Notes under the pieces: model-generated
The model's database searches: none
Told to the model about the DNA's origin: nothing
The model's input: the letters and a program-made list of their open reading frames with translations, nothing else
Shown here: positions 1 through 10,352 of the stretch, in pieces
Layout: every line of letters starts with the position of its first letter
Numbering within the stretch: the stretch's first letter is position 1
Assembly: GCF_000344685.1 (NCBI RefSeq)
Contig: NW_006920411.1
Coordinates: 2,895,887-2,959,886, forward strand
Reading direction: 5' to 3'
Source of the DNA: Gloeophyllum trabeum ATCC 11539
Lineage: Eukaryota; Basidiomycota; Agaricomycetes; Gloeophyllales; Gloeophyllaceae
Length of the DNA: 64,000 bases
Translations under genes and position numbers: made by a program

Positions 1-189
1 GATCTCGACTATACGATGCTGAGGCAGATATGTCGGAGCAGTCGTTTGACCGGCAAAATCAAGGATGCATCGGCCATGAATAGTCCGCTGGCGAAGGCTT
101 TCACATATCTCCTACCGGATGGCACCACTGCTGCAGTATCAGATGATGAGACGGACTTGTACTTGAAGTTGCTCAAGCAGACCCAGTAA
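1..189 (+). CDS. 3' end of an unidentified gene, truncated by the window edge
   Basis: Frame 1 is open from the first base to a TAA at 187-189 and gives 62 residues, including LRQICRSSRLTGKIKDASAM and ending LYLKLLKQTQ. The start lies outside the window. The peptide is soluble and basic in its first half, acidic near the end, with no membrane segment. I do not recognise the family. It converges with CGI121, whose stop is at 649-651. Confidence 0.5.
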   Translation, partial: DLDYTMLRQICRSSRLTGKIKDASAMNSPLAKAFTYLLPDGTTAAVSDDETDLYLKLLKQTQ

Positions 190-648
190 TGGGTGACTTG
201 CTTGTAACAGTCACATTACTCTCGGAGTCTCGGATGGGAGCCTAAGGTCCGAATATGGACGGAAAGTCACCTATCGGGTCATATGGCATGCTTCGCTTTG
301 TAAAACTGAGCGTCCGAGGGTTTTTCATATTATAAATGCAGACTGCGTGACCCATTGTCACGACCATGATGCAATCGTGACAGATTTACTTCCTGACCCA
401 CTGATGGTCGCCGTGAAAGGACATAGTGTCCTTTTTCCTGCCGTCCGGAAAAAGGACACCTGCTTTGCCCGCCGTGACTGGTTATTACGTTGTAGCTGTC
501 CTTCGCGCATTGTATTTATGCGGAGAAAGAAAACATCGAAAACTCCTTACCTTTGGTTTAAGGATGTGTCCCTGGCCTTCCATATGTTCCACTTACCTTG
601 GTGGACCATCACCGTGGTGAACCTGCTGGATGCAAGGAGGGAGAATGG
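190..648. other. Convergent intergenic region
   Basis: This 459 bp stretch lies between the stop codons of two convergent genes. Short open frames on both strands have no recognisable content. It probably holds both 3' UTRs and polyadenylation signals. I see nothing else in it. Confidence 0.5.
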
Positions 649-1476
649 CTAGGCCATGACGCTTTTCATTGCTACGGAACTCACGACGATGTTATCTATG
701 ACACTATGTTCTCTCTCCGGATCACCACTGGCAGCTTTGATAGCTACCTCCTGATTCAGCTTGTTATACTAGGCAACCAATAGGTTAGGGTATGACTTGC
801 TAGACATTGATCCGGATGTACGCACTTTCTTAACGCTCGCCCAATCGACCAAACTGCTCAGGTGAGCCAGTGGTACCATCTGGCCGGACACAACAGCCTC
901 CATCTTCTCCTGGACACCTTGAAGCTCAGGAGAGTCGATTCTGATCACTAGCAAGGACGTGCAGGCGTCCGAGACGCCGTATCGTCTGATTGCTTCAGAG
1001 ATCTATGAAAACCTGATTCTCAGCCTCGACCTCGAGGGGAACTAGTGCAAGAAGCGGACATTATTGCTGGGGTTTAGCGCCCAGAGGATCTCTGAATGTA
1101 CGGTCTTCGTACGCAGGGCGCCCAGCGCCTCCGCTAGGATAGCTTGGTACACCGCCGTCTTGATGTGCAGCTCACTCGTGATCTTCGTTTCGCAGCATAG
1201 AAGAGAGTAGTAGTATGCCAGGGATGACAAGGCCAATGAAGTAAGGCTTCAGCTACGGCATGCGCGCAAGAAAAAGTCGAGTGGGACGCTGACAAGACGT
1301 GCATCTACGAACGCAAAGTTGACCGCCTCCCGCTCGCGGTCACCTTCGATACCCTCCAGGGTTGCGGCGTTGATGATGCGGGATCGAAGGGCCCCTGCAT
1401 TGGTTACGGACGTGAATAGCGCGATGTATGCTCGAGAGAGGTGAGGGGGGAAATGGGGGTAGTGGATGGTCTCCAT
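649..1476 (-). CDS. CGI121: EKC/KEOPS complex subunit CGI121 (TPRKB homologue)
   Basis: This is the small KEOPS subunit that binds the Bud32 kinase; the complex makes the N6-threonylcarbamoyl modification of tRNA A37 and also acts at telomeres (family knowledge). Four exons can be read on the minus strand. The first begins METIHYPHFPPHLSRAYIAL and runs through TNAGALRSRI and EREAVNFAFVDARL. After an intron come TSELHIKTAVYQAILAEA and RTKTVHSEILWALNPSNN, then ISEAIRRYGVSDACTSLLVI. After the last intron the final exon starts YNKLNQEVAIKAASGDPE and ends SVAMKSVMA. Introns are short with GT/AG ends and keep the frame. The length of about 200 residues fits the family. No damage is visible. Confidence 0.92.
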
Positions 1477-1912
1477 ACTGTCCGAATGGTTGAGAGGAAG
1501 GTGATATAGGGGCTATTTATCACGGCTCTAATCTTCGGCAGCGCTGCAGCTTACTATGACTTAGCCTACGTATACCTTACTGGTTGATACCGCGCTGCGT
1601 AAATACAATGGAGGGCGAGGTATAGGACTGTATCACGAGAGAGAAGACTGCATCCCACCTCGACGGGATTCTCAAGAAGGATTGTAACATATCCAGGCCA
1701 TAGCTATGACCCATTACGAAACTATTTGTAGCTGCATCTTTGAATTCCGGCAAGCCCGAGGTCCAACGATGCAATTGAATGAGAAGCCCAATGGTAGATA
1801 GGCCGGTTTACAGTTGACATGCGACATGCGATGACAGAATAGATGATGTGTTTGCAGAGAGATCCAAAGGCGAACTATCCCATTCCCATGAAGAAACTCG
1901 ACGAGCCCCGAC
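1477..1912. other. Intergenic region between CGI121 and UPRT
   Basis: This 436 bp stretch lies upstream of CGI121 and downstream of UPRT, both on the minus strand. It should contain the CGI121 promoter and the UPRT 3' UTR. No clear motif or coding segment is visible. Confidence 0.4.
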
Positions 1913-3075
1913 TTACTCGCAATACCTGTATGTCCGAATGAGCGAGGGCCATTGGACGTCAGGACCTATAGGCGACTCACCGTCTCTCGCCAAAGTCACC
2001 GAGCCCTGGGATGATGTAGGCCTTCTCGTTGAGGCCCTTATCGATCCAGCCAGTAATCTAATGGGACATGAAAGCTCAGACTATTTGACAAGAGCTATCG
2101 AATTGACCTTACCACTCTGGTTTGCGGGAATTTCGAGCAGAAGTTTCTGAGACCTTCGGGTGCCGAGATCTGTTTGCTCATGCGCAGTGCTCAGCGACAG
2201 ACGGATAGCAGTACATCGTCTTATGATCACGGACCAAGTTGATGAATATGATTCTCTCTTCGGGGACACCGTGTTCTTTCAGCACTTCAACGGCCTTGAT
2301 CGCAGATCCTCCGGTGGCTGCGGGCATCATCTGAGACCAAATTCCCACCTTCATTAAGATAATGAAAGCGCACCGAGCATTGGATCGAGCAGCAGGACAT
2401 AGCGCGATGCGATGTCTTGGGGGAACTGCGCCGCGCAACATCACGCGTCAATTACTCTGTTTGAACAGCGGGATCAGGTATTCAGGCGACCTTTGAATAA
2501 AACAGTTTTGGTTGTGTTGTCTCCTCGTCCTGAAGTAGACAGAACGAATGAATCGCTGCTCACTGGGACGAGGTCGGAGACAATAGTACTGACCCTTTGA
2601 ATCAAGATCTTGCCGATGCGGACACTGCGGCAGACTTCTCGTAAGCCCGCCTCCATCGCCTGGCCGGGAAGATGTCAAGGAGCTGCCTCCAAACAAGTGG
2701 TCGCGTGCGCTTACCTCGCCGGCTCGCAAGATCGACACACCGCATATCTTCCCCTCAAACCCAACGCCCTCGTACGTCGCACCCTTGCAGAAAGCGACTC
2801 AGCAAAACAGGACACACGAGGGGCTTGCTTAAAATAAAACTACACACGGTAGGGGTTTGCACGGTCTTCGGGATGACCGGCAGGTGGTTCAGGCCCTCCT
2901 CCACCAGCAGCCGGATGATGCGATCTGAGTAGAACAGAAACTCGCCCCGCGGCGTGTCCTTGTCGCGTATGATCGTGAACAGAGCCTCCAGCTGGGCGGT
3001 CTGGGGCAGGGTGAACACAGAAGGGGGCAGCGAAGCCGGACATGTCTGGGATGTTGGTGCGACGATGGCGGCCAT
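1913..3075 (-). CDS. FUR1: Uracil phosphoribosyltransferase
   Basis: The enzyme converts uracil and PRPP to UMP in the cytosolic pyrimidine salvage pathway. The first exon starts MAAIVAPTSQTC and carries DKDTPRGEFLFYSDRIIRLL and HLPVIPKTVQTPT. Later exons give GATYEGVGFEGKICGVSILR, RAGEAMEAGLREVCRSVRIG, DEETTQPKLFYSKFPQDIAS and YVLLLDPMLATGGSAIKAVE. The DPMLATGGSA segment is the PRPP-binding loop. They continue with EERIIFINL, ISAPEGLRNFCSKFPQTRV and ITGWIDKGLNEKAYIIPGLG, then GDFGERRYCE and a TAA at 1913-1915. I count eight introns, all GT-AG; the last is 1926-1980. The splice between MLG and ATGG uses a CAG acceptor and keeps the loop intact. Nothing looks broken. Confidence 0.93.
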
Positions 3076-3864
3076 TTCACGAGTTCTGCTTATGTCTGAC
3101 TGGACAATTTAAAGCAATCTTCAGCTCCAAAGACAGCCTGGAAATAACGAGTTTTCACTGAACCGGGAGATAAGGACGTTAAATGTGCAGCCGTTTAAGT
3201 TACCCGAGACGCGCGAGGCACGTGGCCGGCGATCAGCCAGCGGTGTGGCTGCTGGCCACAACTTGGACGTCGCACTCTGATGGATGTGTAGTCAGTGTGT
3301 GTACCTGAATTCATTTCTCCCTTACTCTCTTTTCTTACGGATATAAAGTGGTCTGTAAAGGTTCCATTTTTTGACGTGCTCATTAGCAAGCCCCTGCCGA
3401 CCTTTGTCTCCAGAGCCCCTGCGAAACCGGGTCTGTCAGCAAAAGACGGCGCCTTGGGAGACGCATAGGACCACGAATTTGCGCAGGCGAGAGAGGCGTT
3501 GTTCGTACCTCTTTTCTATGAGGCCGAGTACTCCCAGTACTCCCCTTCCCACAGTTGCCATCCGACTAATATTGACCTGTCGACCCGGACTCCCGGTGAC
3601 CGTTACAATGTCGTCTATGTCAGCCTCTAGGCTGACATGGTAGAATAGACGCTGCTCACGAGATGTCATCAGGATGAGTTGACTGACCCTGCGGCTGGCA
3701 GCGATGGCTGGCACTAACAGCTCAGCCAGCCGCAGAGTCAGCCAACCAACCACTCGTAAGGAAAGGCTATAAAACCCCTCCAGATCCAGACAAGGTATGC
3801 ATCCCACCTTTCACCCCTCCGACCATCCGACCAGACCAGTACATCCCCTCATCCCCTTCTCACC
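3076..3864. other. Divergent intergenic region with promoter of the first family A gene
   Basis: This 789 bp stretch separates the UPRT start from the family A gene. At 3678-3698 and 3727-3747 there is a 21 bp inverted repeat with two mismatches that contains the CTGCGGCTGG core. The repeat overlaps the TCAGCCAGC and GTCAGCC motifs listed separately. No coding segment is supported. Confidence 0.45.
3722..3774 (+). promoter_or_regulatory. Family A promoter motif and TATA box, copy 1
   Basis: TCAGCCAGC at 3722-3730 and GTCAGCC at 3737-3743 are followed by TATAAAA at 3768-3774, 91 bp before the ATG. The paralogue at 37-38.6 kb has the same two motifs directly abutting, then TATAAAA about 83 bp before its ATG. 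The sharing is seen directly; the regulatory role is inference. Confidence 0.5.
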
Positions 3865-6016
3865 ATGGACCCTAGCGTCCTCGGGGTGCTCCTCTTCTTC
3901 GTCATCGGGCTCTTATCCATGGGAGGTCTCGCTGTACTCATCTACTGGGCCATTCCTGCCATGGCGAACGCTGCTTTCATCTCTCATCTTCATGCTATCT
4001 CTGACTGGGCGCCCGCCGTGCGCGTCCCGCAGGGAAGTACTGCTTCGAACTCATCAGTAAGCCACTCATATATTGCCATGCCCTCTTCGATGCTGACATC
4101 ATTCCAGAGAGACACTGAAAGTCAAGAAACTCCTCCGAACACCAGCCGTATGAAGCTATGGCTGATCGAACGTGTACGTGTCCTGCCCCTGCCACCCACC
4201 TATACTCATTGCATTGCATACAGTATTACCACACATGCCATATCACAAACACAATCAAGTCTTCTATCCTAAGCATCCCCGCCGCCCCACGTCTCCTTCT
4301 TACCTCTCCCTCCTTGCAAAGCCAGCCTCTCCCAGTGCCAACAACCACCCCGCCCCTCCCGCCGCTCGCCATCACCATTCCCCAGCCGTTCTTCCTCTCC
4401 GCCTTCTGGAAGCCGTCCGCCGTCCCGAGGCTCTTAGTCACCTTGGCCACCGGTGTCTCGCGCTTCTACACGCCCTCCGACCCGCTCCCACAGTTCGCCG
4501 ACGTGGGCAGTAACGGTACGAACAGGGAGGTGCCACGCCAAGCTAGAGGATTCCTGCGGGTGAAGACCTGGGCGCGGTGGATGAGCGAGCGGATGTATGC
4601 CTTCGACATGGGGCTGCTGACGGTAAGCGACCGTGAAGGCCAAGGCTCGATACCCCCGAGCGGGTCCGCGTCCTCGGTCATCACGCCGGTGCCAACGCTC
4701 CCCATCCTCGTATCGCAGTGGACTGAACCTCCGCCGCCTTCACCCTCCCCGCCAACCACGAGAGCCGCAGTTACCAACCCCACCTACCAGTCCTCCCTCA
4801 CCTCCGGCCGGGCCGCATGTGCCTCGCTGAAGGTGGCGATGAAGACGGAGGACTCGGCCCCTGCCTTCAGGCAAACGCCTGGTACCGAGACTCTACCCAG
4901 CAAGAAGACCGTCGAGATCGCTCTGTTCGCCGTGGGGGACGACCAGCCTATTCAGCCTTCCATTAGCATCAACAACCTCTTGGATGACTACCTCGAGGAT
5001 GGAGAGACTGTTCCGCCGTCGGTAAGCGGCATATTCGATGAGTACCTCGACATGGACTCCTCCCCTCCTGAGCGGCGTCGCAGCGTTGTTATGGATAGTA
5101 TAGACGAGGGAGACAAGGAAGAAGCAGAAGGCGAGGGCGGGGCAGTTCCCGAAGCTGCACCCATCGTCCAGGAGGTGAAGGTCACCGAGCCCCTCACCCT
5201 GGTGAGGGTGGTAGCCGTCCCTGCGCTGTCAACGAGCCGCTCTTCCCTGGCGACGACGCTCGTTCCTGTCTTGAGCGAGGAGGCTATTTTCTCCCTCGGT
5301 TCTCCGGACGCGCAGGGAGCCGCCGCCCCTGAAGTTCTTGCTGTGGAGGTCAAGGAACCCGCTCTCGACGTTCTTCCTTCCCCGGAGAACGATAAGGAAG
5401 GGGACAAGTACAGGTAAGCCTTCATCATTCCCCGTTTTTCTTCTGCGTCCAACCATCGTTACCTAGCACCAGCAGCGACGAGTCCATGTCCGACATCATC
5501 GCCCAGCTGCCTGTACTTCAATCAGCGCCCGCTGCGAACGACGAAAAGAACAAGAAGCGCACTCGCCGCCAGCAAGTCATCACTCGTCCTGTCATCGTCC
5601 CAGCTCCCGCCACTCTGACCCGTCTGCACTCCAAGAAGGTCGAGAAGAAGGATCAGTATACGCCCGCTCCCGTCCGGCGGTCTTCGAGCTCAAGCTCTTC
5701 TGTACCCACTGGTGACGAGAAGGACAAGAAACGCGCTCGCCGCGCGCAAGTACTCACCAGCGCGGTCGTCGTCCCCGTCCCTACCACCACGCGTCGGAAG
5801 AACGCTCCAGCTGAAGAGAGGAAGGGGGGCAAAGTCTTCCGAAGGCACGAAGAGAAACCCTGTCCCAACGCCATCGGCACTTTGACTGCCGGCGTCGGGA
5901 GAGGCGTCGGGCGCGGTGTGGCTCCGCAGCAAAAGGATCACATCCGTGGGCCCGCGCTCAAGAGACACCAGAAGGCTGCTGCAATTGCGAACAAGGAGAA
6001 CGTCCGTTCGCGGTAG
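3865..6016 (+). CDS. Family A orphan protein 1: membrane-anchored, disordered, with a C-terminal KEN motif
   Basis: I recognise no known family. Four exons (3865-4056, 4108-4173, 4224-5413, 5467-6016) with GT-AG introns sum to 665 residues. Residues about 5-32 form a hydrophobic segment (VLGVLLFFVIGLLSMGG...). A loop with LLLTSPS and FWKPSAVPRLLV follows, then a long Pro/Ser/Glu-rich disordered stretch with the box ILVSQWTEP and the box EEAIFSLGSPDAQGA. The last exon is basic and holds two copies of a module (DEKNKKRTRRQQVIT and DEKDKKRARRAQVLT, each followed by V.VP.P.T), one VFRRH..KPCP..A module, and the terminus ANKENVRSR. The protein at 37-38.6 kb matches the N-terminal half and the pseudogene at 58-59.7 kb matches the C-terminal modules. 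KEN is an APC/C degron in other proteins; that role here is only a guess. Confidence 0.8.
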
Positions 6017-6256
6017 AAATGGCAGAGAATGAAGAATCGCGAACAAAATTCAAACAAATCAAGATAAGAAGAAACCCCCAAGACCCTCATCTCTCCAACT
6101 CGTATTTCTCTCTTTGCTATGGTATTTTTCTGGGCTCTTGGGCTACGCCGACATCCGACCGACTCTCATCTTACATTTGGCTCGACACTTGACGAACCCC
6201 CGCTCCAACCTCCAACATCCGCGGCGACCAGAACACGAACAAGCTCTCGTTAGGAA

Positions 6257-6343
6257 GACGTCAGCTCAGGTGGTAAGAGTCCGATCCTCTTACCGGTGGG
6301 GCCTGATCACCCCCGCCCTCCGGCCTAGCAACCGCTGTACGTC
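6257..6343 (+). ncRNA. Candidate structured RNA element downstream of family A gene 1
   Basis: Two abutting hairpins lie 256 bp and 279 bp after the stop codon. Hairpin 1 pairs GGTAAGAG (6272-6279) with CTCTTACC (6287-6294) around the loop TCCGATC. Hairpin 2 pairs GGTGGGG (6295-6301) with CCCCGCC (6311-6317) around CCTGATCAC. A possible outer stem pairs GACGTCAGC (6257-6265) with GCTGTACGTC (6334-6343) with a bulge. A second copy in the same sense orientation lies downstream of the paralogue at 36519-36565, and its stems differ by compensatory changes. It is most likely part of the 3' UTR or a small ncRNA. The loop lacks the U33 expected of a tRNA anticodon loop. Confidence 0.6.
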
Positions 6344-9013
6344 TTCGGTTCATGTTCTGGTATAGCCTTTCTTTGTATCCCTGGATTGTTTGCATGTCGA
6401 GTTTTGTATGAGATGGGATCGATTGGGTGTCAAGGGTGTTTTATATCCCGTCTGTATGTGTATCTGCTTCTGCTTCTGTATCAGTGTAGCCTCCGCATTT
6501 ATTATCTTTGACTCGATGACTTGTAAGACACATCACCAGTGGATGTCGGTGCAAGCGGTTCCTTGCGCCGCACATTGGTGTGTTTCGTGGACACCTCGAA
6601 CGCGGATATACTTACACGGACGACACCTTTACAACCGAACGGGCCGATGCGAGCACGCGTCTTCATGTCCAGCTCCCAGTCGGAGCCGCCATTCGGAGTA
6701 GAAGCTCGGGTAAGGGCTTATCATGGAGTTGGGTCGCGAATGTTGCCAGACGAGAAGTTCGCGAGTCTCCATCATCTGCAGGTACGCCGGCAGAGGCGAG
6801 ACGTCAGCGCACGGCGCCTCTACGCCGTGCGGGCTGGGCACGGACAGCGGGGGCCCCTGGCACCAAGATGAGTTTTCAACGACCGCCTGAGCAGCTGAAC
6901 GACACCCGAACCGACAGAGAACAGATGTAGTCTCAGCCAGGACTGTGCCCCTTCCCCATCGCTCCGTTTGCAGGTTGACCGGCTTTGCCTCTTCAGAGAC
7001 GAGCGGGCCGCAGTTGACGCCCCCCAAGTCGACGACGGGTATCGCGACCACTTCGCCCCGGTATACTTGCAGTACATTCCAACAAGCTCGGCAGTGTGGC
7101 ATTGCAATATACCCCGCTGAAGCACACTCCAGAGGGGATGTCACGAAGCCGTTCCGTGCCAAAAGAAAGACTGGAGACGAGGTGACGTGCTCAGTGCGCA
7201 CCTCGGGAGACACCAAAAGCCTAGCATGCCCGCTTGACGTTGCGGGAGCATGTATACACGTCTCGCGATATGTGCCTGTTTCCAGGTAGGACGCCAGCGC
7301 GGTGCAGGGAAAACGCCAAAGCAGATTCTCATCGATAATTGCGGGCCTGAATGAGGCCAACCCCTGCGTTAACCAAGCGACGCGAGATATACACGAAGAA
7401 CTGACATGATCCTCAAGGCACCCCACGATGCCTGGCCTGCAAGACAGATAACTTGTGACCCGTTGCGTCCAGTAACCGCCAGAAGGGCATGCGCCGTGTA
7501 GACGAGAGACCAGTCTGCCGTCTCCGTAGGATTATGGAGGCAGGGCGGAGGCGCCTTGAGAGCTCGTGGCGGTTGCACAAGCGTCGTACATGCAGCCCCT
7601 GCAAACGCATGCGTATCCACCAACGCAGTTCGGGCTCTGCAGGAGCGTGCAGTGACCGGGAGAGCACGCCGCCCACTGGAATCGAACTGCAGTCGGCCGT
7701 GGCCGAATCAACACTGGCACAGAGACGGACGGACCTGCGGCGGAGCATCAGCCTTCTCGCATCGTTGGGCAGTCCGGTTGGAGTGCAACTATCTTCACTG
7801 GCGGTGACGGCCCCGCGTGTGCATACGCAAGGGTGCACTAATACAGAGCCCGGGGAGAGCACATCCTTCAGCGTACGTCGAGATACACGGAGAGTCGGGC
7901 ATCCCAGCTTCGCGACTCGGGAGCAGGTACGTACGCCACAGGATACGTGCCTTCACCCGAATTGCGCGGCCGGGATGCCCGCCACTGGCGAACGCACGTC
8001 AAAACGAACCGACGATGACGCACCTAAACGAGCTCTACGCCTGGGTTGACCAAGCGACGTGAGACACAGGAGGAACACCGGTTTGCAAGACGACTCATGA
8101 GACTGTCCCGTTGCGTCCAGTAACCGGTGCACGTACCAGATGGTTCTGCTTCCCGCGAGATATCCACACTCGCCATCGACCGTGGGCCAGGATGACGACT
8201 GCGCGCCAAGCAATTCGCTCTGCGAAAGAGACACTAGATCAGGCAAATATACATGGCCGAGTCACGACGTGCCTGTTCAGGAAGTGGACGAAGGCCGTCC
8301 GTGTCTTGTCGAGGCTGATGTCGCTGGTTCCGAGGACGCACCTGGAGCGCGGGGGTGCTTTTATTAGCGCTGGGGCCCACGGCCGTGGCTATGAAGAGAT
8401 GATGGTCAGTTCAGAAGCCCCTATCAGAAGACGCAGCCCGCATACGTGCAGACCCTGCAAGGGGATGGGCACCTGCCGAGGATTGAGTTTCGGCTGCGCC
8501 ACCGAGCTCGGATGCTACGAGTTCGGTTGACTGTTGACTGCGGGGGACGTGGAGGTCGCGACGTCGGACGCAAACGAACGTTGACGGTTGGATAATTATC
8601 TGCTGAAAGAGTGTGAGTGGCACCGAAGGGAGTGAGAAGGAGGTTATCGGACGGTGGCAATAGAAGGAAGGGGGCTCCGAGTATGTCATGGATCACTCAC
8701 GGGTGCTTGCGGTGCAGTCATTAATTCTGACTTTATACACAGCGCTGTCGGGCCTCCGACGCTGAGTAGCTCGGCGCAGACGCGAGCAGCGATTAATGAT
8801 TTACGGCGGGAGACAAAGGATGTACGGGAGCCTATGGGAGCCCTAATGGAGTGAAGCTTCTTACCGTGGGAACGCAGCGCCGTATCGCATTTTACGTTAG
8901 TGGCCTCGGATTCGTATAAGTGCCCAGCGTACTCACTTTCCCCCAGCCTCGACGACCGCGACCTTGACGACCCTTTCCTTCATTTTTCTGGCTAATTATT
9001 ACCGCAAAGTGCC
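6344..9013. other. Long region without a recognised gene; contains a diverged direct repeat
   Basis: No conserved protein is readable on either strand over about 2.6 kb. The longest open frame, 6629-7426 on the minus strand, has no recognisable motif and spans repeated DNA. The main structure is the diverged direct repeat listed separately. The last 150 bp should contain the NEP1 promoter. Confidence 0.4.
7180..8130. repeat. Diverged direct repeat, offset about 650-680 bp
   Basis: The block at about 7225-7480 recurs at about 7895-8130. Matching pieces include GCATGCCCGCTT..GCGGGAGCA against GCATCCCAGCTT..CGGGAGCA, and CCTGCGTTAACCAAGCGACG against CCTGGGTTGACCAAGCGACG. CGTTGCGTCCAGTAACC is identical at about 7465 and 8113. 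Small indels lie between these. Neither copy contains a convincing open frame. Confidence 0.5.
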
Positions 9014-10352
9014 ATGTCCGTCGACGCCGTGCCCGCCCGCCGCCGCCGCCACTCGGGCTCCAACGCCGCCGAGCTCCATTTTCTCAACCCCGCGTCCCGC
9101 GCCGCCATCGCCCCCCCGCCGCGCCCCAAATCCACGCCCATCGAGGAGCCGCCGTTACAACGTCTCAGACGCAGCACGCCCTCCGACTCTGAAGACGCTG
9201 ACTCGGACGCGGAGAACAACAAGATGCAGAAAATCGAGTCCGACGACGACATGATGGGCGGCGGCAGCAGCAGCGACGCCAGCTCCTCGCACCCCGCGCC
9301 CAAGCCCGACTCCCGCCCGACCAAGCCCCTCCCCGCCAAAGCCCGAAAACTCCAACAGCAGCAACAGTCGACGTCCTCGCCCCTCCCGCAGGTCGCCAAC
9401 CCGCACATGCTCCCCGTGCAGCACAGCGTGCCCAAGGCCAACTCGGGCCAGCGCAGGCTGTACGTGATCCTCGAGCAGGCGTGCCTCGAGGCGTACCGCG
9501 TCAGCAGCGGCGCAAAGGCCAAGTCCGGCCGGCACGCCGACGACGGCGTCAAGTATGCGCTGCTCAACTGCGACGACCACCAGGGCATCCTCGCAAAGAT
9601 GGGGCGGGACATTGCGGATGCGCGCCCGGATATCACGCACCAGGTGAGTTTGTTTGCTAAATGGAGGAGGGTGGGAGGGACGTGCTGATGGCAGTGGTGG
9701 GTAGTGCCTGTTGACGCTGCTCGATTCGCCGCTCAACAAGGCGGGCTTGCTGCAAATTTACATACACACGGCCAAGGGCGTGCTCATCGAGGTCAACCCC
9801 CATGTGCGCATCCCGCGGACGTTCAAGCGGTTCAGCGGGCTCATGGGTGAGTCCCTACGAAGCATCTTTGTATTTTGCGTTCTACCTGACAATTTTCCGG
9901 CCCAGTCCAACTCCTGCACAAGCTGTCCATTCGCGGCGTCAACGGCTCTGAGAAATTATTGAAAGTTATCAAAGTACGTCTCCGCCCCCCTCTCCGTCCA
10001 CTTCATGCCCTGACCGTTCTGCAGAACCCCGTCACCGACCACCTCCCTCCCAACACCCACAAAATCAGTGCGTCATTTCCCCACCCTCATCCCCCATCCC
10101 CTTGAACTCACACCCCACCCCCATCCAGCGCTCTCCGGCGACGCCCCCACCGTCCGGCTCTCCTCTTACCTCCGCGCGCTCCCGGAGACGCACTCGATCG
10201 CGATCTTCGTCGGCGCGATGGCAAGGGGCAAGGACGACTTTGCCGACGCCGTCGCGGACGAGAAGATCAGCGTGAGCAACTACCCGCTCAGCGCGAGCGT
10301 CGCGTGCGGGAAGTTTTGCTGTGCGCTCGAGGAGATGTGGGATATTATCTGA
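9014..10352 (+). CDS. EMG1: rRNA small-subunit pseudouridine methyltransferase Nep1/Emg1
   Basis: This SPOUT-class enzyme N1-methylates a pseudouridine in 18S rRNA and is needed for 40S ribosome biogenesis in the nucleolus. The first exon begins [15 protein letters not shown], a Ser/Pro/Gln-rich acidic extension of about 140 residues, and continues with [31 protein letters not shown] and [10 protein letters not shown]. After introns come [40 protein letters not shown] and [11 protein letters not shown]. Then [40 protein letters not shown] and [17 protein letters not shown] lead to the end at ALEEMWDII. These are the family's signature blocks. The long disordered N-terminus is the only unusual part. 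Confidence 0.94.

Noticed and set aside
6257..6343. tRNA or TPP riboswitch
   Set aside because: The GCTCAGGTGG stretch resembles a tRNA A box and CCTGATC resembles part of a TPP riboswitch. However, the 7-nt loop has no U33, no acceptor or T arm can be drawn, and the other TPP core strings are missing.
6629..7426. 265-residue open frame on the minus strand
   Set aside because: It has no domain, signal or conserved block, it spans the diverged repeat, and the frame is not kept in the second repeat copy.
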